DNA of 64,000 nt from Macropodus opercularis (taxonomy: Eukaryota > Chordata > Actinopteri > Anabantiformes > Osphronemidae). The translations under genes and the position numbers were made by a program. The stretch is from contig CM061097.1 in the NCBI GenBank assembly GCA_030770545.1, positions 3,472,501-3,536,500 of the forward strand. Direction: 5' to 3'. A model generated the notes under the pieces. It saw only the letters and a program-made list of their open reading frames with translations, ran no database searches and was not told where the DNA came from. Below, piece by piece: positions 50,391 to 60,307 of this stretch; within the stretch, counting starts at the first letter, position 1, and each line of letters starts with the position of its first letter.

Positions 50391-51934
50391 TGTTTGAATT
50401 CAATTATCATTTTCTCTTTCTTCAACTTAATATCTCAAGTTTCAGTCCATTCTTAAACCACATATTGGAGGCTAAATAAAGTAAAGGAAACAGCTGCTGC
50501 ATTCAGTGGAAATTGTAACAGTGACCAAAGGCTGCTATGGTTTTGCACTTTACACACCCAAGTAGCTTTTCAGCTTTTCTCTGTGCTGTGGGTGGCTGTA
50601 AATGCTTTATTGTAACAGTTCACAAAAGCAACAACAAATCTAGTGCAGCAGGGAGGGATGAGAGCTGCGGACGTCTGCGTGTCAGAGCAGGTGAAGTTTA
50701 CCCCAGATGATCTGGCAGCTAGTGTGGCAGCGAGGTCACAGGAAGACAAAAAGCAAAACGTCAGCAGTTTAAAGCGAAACATGTGCCACATGCATCATGT
50801 AGCCTAAGAAGAGTACAGCTGTAAAGTGTAAAGTTGTATGTGGCATTTACTTGTTTCTGATCTGTTTGACCTCCTTCATGCCATATCACTGCCATGCTGC
50901 CCACAGCAAACCAGTGGCTGCTGCGTGACTGAGGATATAACTTTTAGACGGCTCCTTCCCGCGACACGTTTACGACCAGACACTAAAAAGGAGGGAGGAT
51001 TGTGTTTCTCTGCGTTGAAGGATAAGAACAGTCTGTTGTTTAATTAACCCAGAGTTCATACTAGCGACCATATCCTGTCATTTGTCACACACACAGACAA
51101 TAGGTGATGCAGCTCTTTGTGTTTGCACAGTAAAGGGGAAAGAAACGAGCTGGTCTCCGAATAAAGAGATAAGGAAAAATTCCTTTCAGTAGAACAGAAC
51201 CATGTGCGTCTCCTCAGAGGTCACATTTATTTTCAGCTGCCAGTGAGAGGAGAGATTTACAATAACCCCAAACTCTGGCTTTGCACCATTGCCTCCATCC
51301 AGTGGCCTCGTAAAATGCCACAAAACAAAAACCTCTGACACTTCGTGTTCCAGCCCCAGGCTCCAGGATCCCACACAGTTTCCATTTGTTGTGATTGAGA
51401 GCAGGTGCGCGCTGGCTCATCCAGTGCACTCGCTGTTTGCTGTTTTCCCCGGTTGTACAGACTGTGGTTAGTACTGTACCAGTCTGAACCCCCTTCTGTT
51501 AACACCACCTCTAGTTAGCTGTGCACGAAAAACAGTTTACTGCCCAGACGCGAAGGAACTGGCTCAGCATCAGGCCTGAGAGGCGAAGTCACTCCAACCA
51601 CACGTTTACACCTCGTGCCCCAGTTTTAGCTGCAGTGCCAGGTGTTTAGATTGGAGCAGGACCGCAGCAATGAAGTCACTGCTGCAGAGTAAACATGTCC
51701 CACATCCAGTTCACAGTCACTTCAGTATTTGTATATTTCCACCAAAAAACAATCACTCGTCCCCCGCACAACTGGTGCTTTGAGAGAAAACTCGAGCAGC
51801 AGACGCCCGTAACGCGTTCGGGGCAGCTACTGTGCGTAATGAGCCGGCGCCGCCAGCAGCGTCCTCTGTGAGAGGTGGAACCCGGGCAGCAGAAAAGCCC
51901 CAGCAGGCTGCGCGTTTAAAAGGCTGGAGGACAG
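50391..51934. other. Intergenic region between dnah10 and the EMI gene, no gene seen
   Basis: No exon or RNA gene recognised. Short frames on both strands here lack similarity and splice context. The right end turns GC-rich (51780-51930) as it approaches the promoter of the next gene. In human the gene after DNAH10 is CCDC92 on the opposite strand; nothing like it was seen in this interval. Confidence 0.55.
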
Positions 51935-51941
51935 TATAAAA
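51935..51941 (+). promoter_or_regulatory. TATA box of the EMI-domain gene
   Basis: TATAAAA preceded by AG and followed by a GC-rich segment, in a CpG-rich stretch. A start site about 30 bp downstream (near 51966) would give a 5' leader of about 355 bp to the ATG at 52323. Confidence 0.6.
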
Positions 51942-52083
51942 CCGGCCTCATGCGTCTGCTCCGACAGACGCAGTGAGCAGAGCGCACAGAGGCGACGCGC
52001 ACTTTGAACAGCACAGTGTGTGAGCTTTATTTTCACGTGTCGGGTCTCAGTCATAGCTGGAGACAGACGACAAGCGGGACTTA

Positions 52084-52122
52084 ATGGGCGGCATCTCTCT
52101 TCGGTTTAGTTGTGCTTTTTAA
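52084..52122 (+). promoter_or_regulatory. Upstream ORF 1 in the EMI gene leader
   Basis: ATG at 52084 opens a 12-codon frame ending in TAA at 52120-52122. Two further short upstream frames follow: 52158-52178 (6 codons) and 52185-52220 (11 codons). All end before the main ATG at 52323. They count as upstream ORFs only if the transcript starts near the TATA box. Confidence 0.45.
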
Positions 52123-52322
52123 GAAAGATTGTTTTACTAGTAGTCCGCAAAAAGTTCATGTTTGTTTCTTTAACGTAAAGTAGGATGCGCGTCTTCTCCA
52201 GCAGACCCGCGGCAGTTTGACACATTTGCCTCCAGAGCTGGATCCTCTACGCGGTCTGTTCTCCAACCGGGGCAACTTGGGCTCATTAAAACTTTCCTGG
52301 CCGTGCGTTTGGTGCCAAGGAA

Positions 52323-55300
52323 ATGGGGCCGCGCCAACGGGAGAGCGTGTCCGCGCTCTGCAGAGAAAGTTTGCTTTGGACTGTGCTGGTTCTCTGGCTG
52401 ACCGCGTTTGTTGACGGCACCTGGAAGACGGGACTTTATAAAACCTACTCAGCCGGGACACAGCTGGGCAGAGACCAGACAGCAGCCTCGCACACGCCGC
52501 TCTACCAGAAAAGGTAAGAGCAGCATCCAGCAGAGCCACTTCATGCTTTTACAGTAATATACGTAGGTTGTTAAATGCACGTCATCTTTTTTGTCTCCAC
52601 AGTCTGTTATAAAACCTAAACGTCTCACTTTCAGTGCACGCCTGTGCAGAGCTACTCCCATCTCCATCCATCCATCAGGTCTTATTGTCTTCCTGGCGCT
52701 TGGTTTCCGTTTTCCTGTGCTCTGCTGAATCTCCTCTGCCTTGTCCCTGCTCAGCCACCTTCTCTCTGTGTGTCTGTGTGGCTGCTGTGCTCCATCATCT
52801 GCTCTTTCTCACTGACCCGTCCACAGGCTGGATTGTGGATCAGTTTACTGGGCAGCAGACGAGCAGCCGGTTAGTTTTGTTTCTGCAGTAAAGGCCGATA
52901 CTGATACTGACAGATCAGTGAATGGAAAGGCGGCGATGCTCCGAGTTGATGATCAGGGTGTTTCTGAGTGAGAGTCAATAGACTAAACACGCTGGAGCTC
53001 TAACCTGCCAGTGTTTAGCTCAGAGTACAGCCAGGCACTAATGAGCAGAGAACACTTCCCATCTCACAAATATTTATGCTGTCAGGTTGTGCGTAGTGTG
53101 CAGTGCCTGGGGCTGGGACCCTGTTTGTCTTCAGGTGGTTTTCAGCCTCTCTGTCCAGGCCACACTGTCGCTCGTGGCTCGAGGTTTGCGGACATGTTTA
53201 CTAAACACAAGCAGCTGGGACTTCACTGCATCTGGGCTTGTTTTGAGTTCACAGTCACTTTGCTGTTTGCAAGCGGTGGTGGAGCGATGGCCGGCGAGGA
53301 GGCTGGCGTCGGTGTGAGGCAGAGACGTCCGTGGGCCTCAGTCCACCTGCACCTAAACGGTGGCAGGTTCGTTCCAGAGAGCAGAGGTCTCTGGCAGCTG
53401 GACAACCACTGGTTCAGGTGCCTGAAAGCACATAAATATTAACTCTAGCAAACAGGAGAAGGATTCTGGGAAAATCCTCCTTGCACACAGCGATTACCCA
53501 AATTGAAGAGGATTAAGGACTCTTGAGTAATTTTGTGACTGGTGTGGTGTCTCTGTGGAGGAGCTGATAAAGTGCTCATTCACCCTCGTCGCTCTCAACC
53601 ACTATATGAGCTCAGCACACTGAGGGCTTCAGAGGGAGCCGCCTCTTCATTTGCTGCCTTGCTCGCTTCTTTATCCTCCCGCAGAGGACTTGTCATGGTC
53701 TGACAGGCAGTCTGAGCCCTGTCGCCTCCCTCATTCCTCGCCCATCTTAGCCATATCCAGGTTTTCTCTAAGCATGGGAATTAAGATGACAGAGATTCCA
53801 GCAGGCTCAGCCCCGTCTGGCTTAAAGCTAAACGACTTTAGATTGGACCCTTTAAAGAACTTCAAATTATGTACGTTTTCATGGGAATTATGAAGCAGTC
53901 GACCAACTGTAGAGCTAATAACAGCCAGCGATTGTTTGATGGCTGCAACAATAAGTAGATTAATCATTGTCTGCAATTAATGTCACTAAAACTAGTCTCA
54001 AATTTGATGGTTGCATCTTCTTTAATAATGTGACTTTTCTGTATTTTAAAGCAGTTTTACAAATAAGTAATTAGCAGGTTAATTATAAATAATGAAGCTT
54101 ACTTTATTAAATAAACTACTCTTCTTATGGAACCTGTGATGGTTCCTTTTTGTGTTTCATATGTTTGTCATTTCTTTTCTAGTTTCAGTGTTAAACACGT
54201 AAAGATGCACGTATCACTTACACAGAGAAACTTAAAACTCACAGATGTTTGGGTCTGAAACCTCAACACTGACAAAGACAAATGATGTCGTTGTTTGTCG
54301 GAGGCTGCTGTGACCTTCTTGCTCTGGGCTTTGATGATCTTCATTGTCCTCTGCACAGAAACGTCTCAGAGAAGCTTTGAACCCAACTATCTCTGTTATT
54401 ACCTCATTTAATGAATGCAGGTCTGCTGTATTTTCACTTCCTTATTAGTGTCTGTTAATTGTCTGACACAGTTCTCTCATAAATTGCTTGAGTGTTTTCT
54501 GAATTTCCTCGCTCCGTTCATTTCATGCCTTTGTCGTTTGTTGTGCACCACATTCATCTTACGCCTCTGCTGTGTCCCGCGGGATCAACAGTGCTTCGTA
54601 CTTGTCCTTCTGCCACCGTCCCCGTCGGAAGCTCGCTTGTGCGACCCTTGCAATGAAATGACCTTTGTCTCTTCTCGTTTCCTCTCCTCTCCGTGTTTCC
54701 TCCCCTCTTGTTTCCTGTCCTCTCTTTGTTTCCTTCCCTCTTGTTTCTTCTCCTCTCTATTTGTTTCCTCTCCTCTCTCTTTGTTTCCTCTCCTCTCTAT
54801 TCGTTTCCTCTCCTCTCTATTCGTTTCCTCTCCTCTCTATTCGTTTCCTCTCCTCTCTCTTTGTTTCCTTCCCTCTTGTTTCCTCTCCTCTCTCTTTGTT
54901 CCCTCCCCTCTTGTTTCCTCTCCTGTCTTTGTTTCCTCTCCTGTCTTTGTTTCCTCTCCTCTCTATTTGTTTCCTCTCCTCTCTATTTGTTTCCTCTCCT
55001 CTCTATTCGTTTCCTCTCCTCTCTCTTTGTTTCCTCTCCTCTCTATTCGTTTCCTCTCCTCTCTCTTTGTTTCCTTCCCTCTTGTTTCCTCTCCTCTCTC
55101 TTTGTTCCCTCCCCTCTTGTTTCCTCTCCTGTCTTTGTTTCCTCTCCTCTCTATTTGTTTCCTCTCCTCTCTCTTTGTTTCCTTCCCTCTTGTTTCCTCT
55201 CCTCTCTCTTTGTTCCCTCCCCTCTTGTTTCCTCTCCTCTCTATTCGTTTCCTCTCCTCTCTTTGTTTCCTCTCCTCTCTATTCGTTTCCTCTCCTCTCT

Positions 55301-58300
55301 TTGTTTCCTCTCCTCTCTATTCGTTTCCTCTCCTCTCTCTTTGTTTCCTTCCCTCTTGTTTCCTCTCCTCTCTATTCGTTTCCTCTCCTCTCTCTTTGTT
55401 TCCTTCCCTCTTGTTTCCTCTCCTCTCTCTTTGTTCCCTCCCCTCTTGTTTCCTCTCCTGTCTTTGTTTCCTCTCCTGTCTTTGTTTCCTCTCCTCTCTA
55501 TTCGTTTCCTCTCCTCTCTCTTTGTTTCCTCTCCTCTCTCTTTGTTTCCTCTCCTCTCTCTTTGTTTCCTCTCCTCTCTATTCGTTTCCTCTCCTCTCTC
55601 TTTGTTTCCTTCCCTCTTGTTTCCTCTCCTCTCTCTTTGTTCCCTCCCCTCTTGTTTCCTCTCCTGTCTTTGTTTCCTCTCCTCTCTATTTGTTTCCTCT
55701 CCTCTCTCTTTGTTTCCTCTCCTCTCTATTCGTTTCCTCTCCTCTCTCTTTGTTTCCTTCCCTCTTGTTTCCTCTCCTCTCTCTTTGTTCCCTCCCCTCT
55801 TGTTTCCTCTCCTGTCTTTGTTTCCTCTCCTCTCTATTTGTTTCCTCTCCTCTCTCTTTGTTTCCTTCCCTCTTGTTTCCTCTCCTCTCTCTTTGTTCCC
55901 TCCCCTCTTGTTTCCTCTCCTCTCTATTCGTTTCCTCTCCTCTCTTTGTTTCATCTCCTCTCTATTCGTTTCCTCTCCTCTCTCTTTGTTTCCTTCCCTC
56001 TTGTTTCCTCTCCTGTCTTTGTTTCCTCTCCTCTCTCTCTCTATTGGCCATTTGCCACATCTGTCTTTTGTTGTTCCCAAGTATTTTTCCCACAGATCTA
56101 GAGAAATTCCTTTGAATTTCTATCCACGCTGCATTTCAGGCGTGTTTGGCAATTTGTGAATGGACGGGTAGATGGAAAGAGAAGTGCTGAGACTTCTTTC
56201 CACCAGTCTGACCAGTGTTTTGCCCTCATCAATCCTCTTGTCAGTTCACACGACTTTGCTCCCTGCTGCTTCCTTCCCACACACAAAGTGCACTAACTCA
56301 GTGATGGTCATGAAAGATGCAGGCTGCCCAGCACACAAGGCAAACTCAGGGCACGCACAGTAACTAAAATACACCATAAAAGCCTTTTTGACAAATTCAC
56401 AAGCTCCCTGTCAGCGTTGGCATTCACTTATAGGTTCAGCACGTTTTTGTTTCCCTCCAGCGTTTTACTGTCTTGGCTTCTGTAGTTTGAGGAACAGATG
56501 GGCCAAAGCTGTGATTTTTCCGTCCCTTTAAAAATTGCAGACTTCTTTCTTTCTTTCTTTCTTGTTGGCTGTGTGTGACGGTAGGAGATGGTTGCTGATT
56601 TATTTAGTTTGGGCCCTGCAAACAGAGAGTGCCATGTGTGCGTAGAGATCGGATACTCACTGAGGATCTGCTTGGTGCTGGTGGGTTTCACACTCCGCCA
56701 AGACCGAGGTGTTGACTACAAAATATTTTATAGTGAAAGACAAGACAATTTGGCTAAACACCTGCGTTCCTCAATGGATACGGCTCCACAGAGATCAGTG
56801 GACAAAAACCTGAACAACAACAATTGACATTTTTAATGTTTTGTAATCCTTGTAACTAATTAACAGGATAATCTTTGAACAAAGACAGCATCACCTTCTG
56901 CTCCATGGAAAGATAATTCTCCTTTTTCTCATTATGTGCCGTGTGAACTGCTTTTAACAGGTTACTGGGACACTGTAAACCCTGTTATGGCAACTGATCG
57001 TATTTCTCATTCACTGAAGCAGCAGAGGTTGGCATTTCCTCAATGGTAATTGCATAAGTGCAATGCAAAAGCAGAGGGAGACCATAAAATCCACCCCCAC
57101 TTCCCTCCTCATACCCCCTGGTGAAAAACTCTGAGTTTCCCAGGCTCACCTGGGATGTTTACTGATGTTTATCTGCTGGGTCTGGGGATAAAGTGCTGGG
57201 GGGGACATGGAGTTGATGAGCTCAGTGCTCTTTCTGTGTGTCTGAAGATTTCCACTGATGATTAGAGCAGTGTTTCTGGACAAGGCAATTGCAGCGTCAT
57301 CTCATAGATCCACGTTCATTTTTGCAGCCCTACGATGTCTTTGTACACGTGATGGATTTCCCAGTATTTAAAGGCCATGTGTGGTAAATTTCCTAATCAC
57401 TGAAGCTGACAAGCTAAGGATGAACTCAGACTGTATGTGTGTCTATATTAGGCTATTTTGTCTGTTTCTTCCTCTGACAGAGAACCTTGAATGCCAACAT
57501 TTCCTTTGCTGGACTGGTTGGACCGATGACAGGACTAACCAGTAATAGGGATGGACACAGGGTAGATCTGAGCATAAATGCAGTAGAAATCTGTCACAGA
57601 GACATTTCCAGGGATTGGTCGGAGGTGCCCGGTTCGCTGGCTCGGGCCTGCGTGTGCGGTCGCCACAACATGTGGGGACTGTTAATGGGAGCTTGTTCAG
57701 GGCTGCTTCGCATCCTCTGCCTTTGGCACTTTCTTTTAGCGTAACCGGTCGCTCACACATACAAACATATGGTCTCACATATTGACAAACAGACTTTGGT
57801 GGGAACAGCCTCCCAGTCTTGCGAACACATTGGCAGCAGAACACACGAAGTGGAGTTTTGTACTGCGAGCCACACAGTTTCCTTTGTGGTTTCTCCACAC
57901 AGCCTCCTTTCTACGCATCCATTGGTAGAGTAAACACTGGCCATGCTAATTGTTTCTCCTCCCGCTGTAGCATATCGATATAATCATGCTATTTCTACCG
58001 TTCTATGCTGATATTATAATAGTAGGAAATGGAAGCAGCCTCTGTATGTTTCCATGCATTAAAAGCAGCCTCTAGTGTCCTGATTTTATGTATTCATTAT
58101 AGATGAGATGAAGTTCATGTGTGCTCTCATGCTGAGCATTCAGCAAACAACTCTGCCACTGTGTTGTCAGGCCCAGATTAGATGGATCGAGCTTTAAAGG
58201 GATCATTTATTCGGTTTATATGCTGCTGACTGGAGAACATATCGTCATGTTGAGATCTTAACTTCTGAGCTTTTTTGTTCCCCTCAGCAGTTCAGTCCTT

Positions 58301-59448
58301 AGCCTTTGATTCAATGACTCCTCTCTGGAAGTGAAGTGAATTCATGACCCAGCTTTAACCCATGTTGAAAAACCTCACCTTCCTCTAATTCTCTCATGAG
58401 GCCCTTGACCTCCTCAGAGCCCCAGATGTAAACAGATGTTTATTGATAGAGGAAGGGCTGCGGAGTAAATACAGCCCACAGTGCACTCCTGCAAATCTGG
58501 TGGCTGATTGAACACCATAAAGAACCTTCAAAACAAAGGGCTGGGGGAAGGGAAGGAAGAATCCAAACCTACAGGAAGCAGCAGCGGACTGAACGTGACG
58601 TGGCTGCAGTTATTTGAAAGTCTACACTGTTCTCCCTAGAATTGTTTCCTTTAATATCTGATATGGAATCTAAAAACAACACAGTGAAGTACTGCTACTG
58701 TTGTTTTATCCTTCTCTCTTTATTTCTTCCTTTTAGGAACTGGTGTCCTCACACCGTGACGAAGACGGTGACGTGCCAGGTGCAGAATGGGACGGTCCTC
58801 CAGCGGGTCTACCAGACCTGCCGCTGGCCGCAGGGATGCACAGGAGGCAGGTAAGAAGGTGGTCTCACCCCCGCTGCACCAGGGGAGCAACCAAACACAT
58901 TTTATTAACCGACTTTGAAATTAAAGGAGCACTGCTGTTTATTTAAACCACTCCCATCACTCAATACTGCAGAAGGAGCTACTGGAGCTTATTTTAAAAG
59001 TGTGATCGTAAGGCCTGCAGTCTGAGGAACCATTCATCTCTCGCTCAGGAGGAAATCTGCTTTAAGATAGATTAATTTCCCTGAATACAGCTGCACTATG
59101 TTGTGTCCCGAGGCATAAATAATGACTTCAACAGACACATCTACTAAGCAATTCATCACTCCACAATAAAAATAACACCTTGCTGTAAAACCCACAGTAT
59201 CTCACCTATAGCTGTGAATTTCCAATAAGTTCTGCCTCACGACGCTCCTGCGTCACATGGCAGAGTTTGCACGGCCACATTTTGCGCACAAACAGCTTTT
59301 GCTGTGGGTCGGCTTTAGGTTGTGTGCGTGTGTGTGTGTTCCAGCTACAGGACCGTGGTGAGACCTTCCTATAAAGTGGTGTACCGCACGGTGACGTCGC
59401 TGGAGTGGAAATGCTGTCCAGGATTCAGCGGCACGGCCTGTGAGGAAG
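52323..59448 (+). CDS. EMI-domain secreted protein of the EMID1/COL26A1 class, first three coding exons (5' partial gene)
   Basis: Exon 1 (52323-52513) encodes a signal peptide (hydrophobic LLWTVLVLWLTAFV) and a short linker. Exon 2 (58737-58850) starts RNWCPHTVTKTVTC across the junction, and exon 3 (59345-59448) gives YRTVVRPSYKVVYRTVT and WKCCPGFSG, ending CEEG. Phases agree: AG+G gives the R, AG+C gives a serine. Together exons 2 and 3 form one complete EMI domain with its conserved cysteines and the W-x-CCPG-x-x-G end. VQNGT, LQRVYQ and YRTVVRP exclude EMILINs and multimerins and point to EMID1 or COL26A1, collagenous matrix proteins. By recalled human sequences the two are about equally close, so no symbol is given. 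The collagen repeats must lie right of the window. Introns (6.2 kb, 0.5 kb, over 4.5 kb) are much longer than those of the neighbours. Confidence 0.85.
54667..56045 (+). repeat. 1.4-kb pyrimidine-rich higher-order tandem repeat
   Basis: Built from variants of a 20-bp unit (TTTCCTCTCCTCTCTATTCG) with ATTTG and CTTTG versions, 18-bp versions ending CTGTC, and longer units containing CTTCCCTCTTG or TTCCCTCCCC. The marker TTCCCTCCCC begins at 54899, 55105, 55213, 55434, 55640, 55788 and 55896. The spacings are 206, 108, 221, 206, 148 and 108, so two spacings recur and whole blocks have been copied. The plus strand is overwhelmingly C and T, so stop codons cannot arise within units and every plus frame stays open. 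Confidence 0.95.
56542..56563 (+). repeat. (TTTC)5 microsatellite
   Basis: About five TTTC units in intron 1 of the EMI gene, followed by GTTGG. Confidence 0.85.
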
Positions 59449-60262
59449 GTAAGTCAAGACTTAGTCAACTTAGTTATACAGCAGCTACTGGAAATGAACA
59501 GCAGCGTAGACACCAACATCACAGTCCAGGGCTGGGAAATGATTTGGAGGAATGAGCTTGACATCCTCCTTGACTTTACCGGACTCCACCTGCTTCCTTC
59601 TGTGTTGTCTGCTGTCGCTTTTCTGTGATCCTAAAAGCAGAGGCTGGGTTTCTCTTTTACGCTCCACTCCCAGGTGAGTCTGAAACCGTCCCCCTTTGGC
59701 CTGTCGCCTGCTAGAGCGTGGCCTCAACTGCTTGTTTACTCAGGCACGCATGAAAACGGCCTGAATATTAAACTAGTTTTAGACCTTCCCCTGTCTCAAA
59801 GTCAAAAAACACTTTCAGACAACACAGACTCAACTTAACAAAGGCAGAGGATCACCCAATCCAACAGGGAGGAAATTATCCAATTAAGTTGTTGCTGGAG
59901 GAGATTCCCCTCTGGTTGTCATGGCAGTCGGGGGTTGTCGAGCCAGCAGGGATGCTGGGATTAACCACTTATCTGAGCGTCGTTCCGGGAGGCTCAGATC
60001 ACAGGCAGAGCTGAGTGGAAGTGACAGGTCCCATTCACGGGGCCTTTACTCTTCGGCACCATGGAAGCCATCCAGGGCCACCGGCGCTTTGTTCTGCTCC
60101 TGCCGCGTGAGCAGAACTTCTTGCCAGCGCAGAAAGCGATATGCTGCCGCTGTCGGCCTGTAAGGAGAAACGAAAGCTTGCCACAAAGCTGGAAACCGGA
60201 TTGTGTTCAATATTTTGCCAAGTAAAGTTGGTGGTTACGAGTTCCCAACGCAGGTTTTTAAT

Positions 60263-60307
<45 letters not shown>

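Larger units (their letters stand above)
52514..58736 (+). other. Intron 1 of the EMI gene, with a large tandem repeat
   Basis: A 6.2-kb intron running from the donor GTAAGAG at 52514 to the acceptor TTTTAG at 58731-58736. It holds the pyrimidine-rich repeat at 54667-56045 and a TTTC microsatellite at 56542-56563. The frames at 53011-53442 and 57443-57898 show no similarity and no matching splice sites. No further exon was recognised. Confidence 0.65.

Noticed and set aside
53011..53442. 143-codon frame in intron 1 of the EMI gene
   Set aside because: No similarity, no good splice sites, and the frame does not join exon 1 to exon 2 in the phase needed.
54667..56045. Possible CRISPR-like or satellite-centromere array
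   Set aside because: There are no constant repeats separated by unique spacers, and unit length is about 20 bp with intermixed variants; it is a local minisatellite, too small for a centromere.
55241..56080. 279-codon minus-strand frame rich in Glu, Arg, Asn and Lys, resembling a charged coiled-coil protein
   Set aside because: It is the purine-rich complement of the same array; no splice or promoter context.
54415..56115. 566-codon plus-strand frame, and the 478- and 488-codon frames beside it, as a repetitive secreted or membrane protein
   Set aside because: They lie within a degenerate pyrimidine tandem array; all three frames are open together, which is a composition effect, and the region is inside an intron.
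57443..57898. 151-codon minus-strand frame
   Set aside because: Lies within an intron, is low in similarity to anything known and lacks splice signals.
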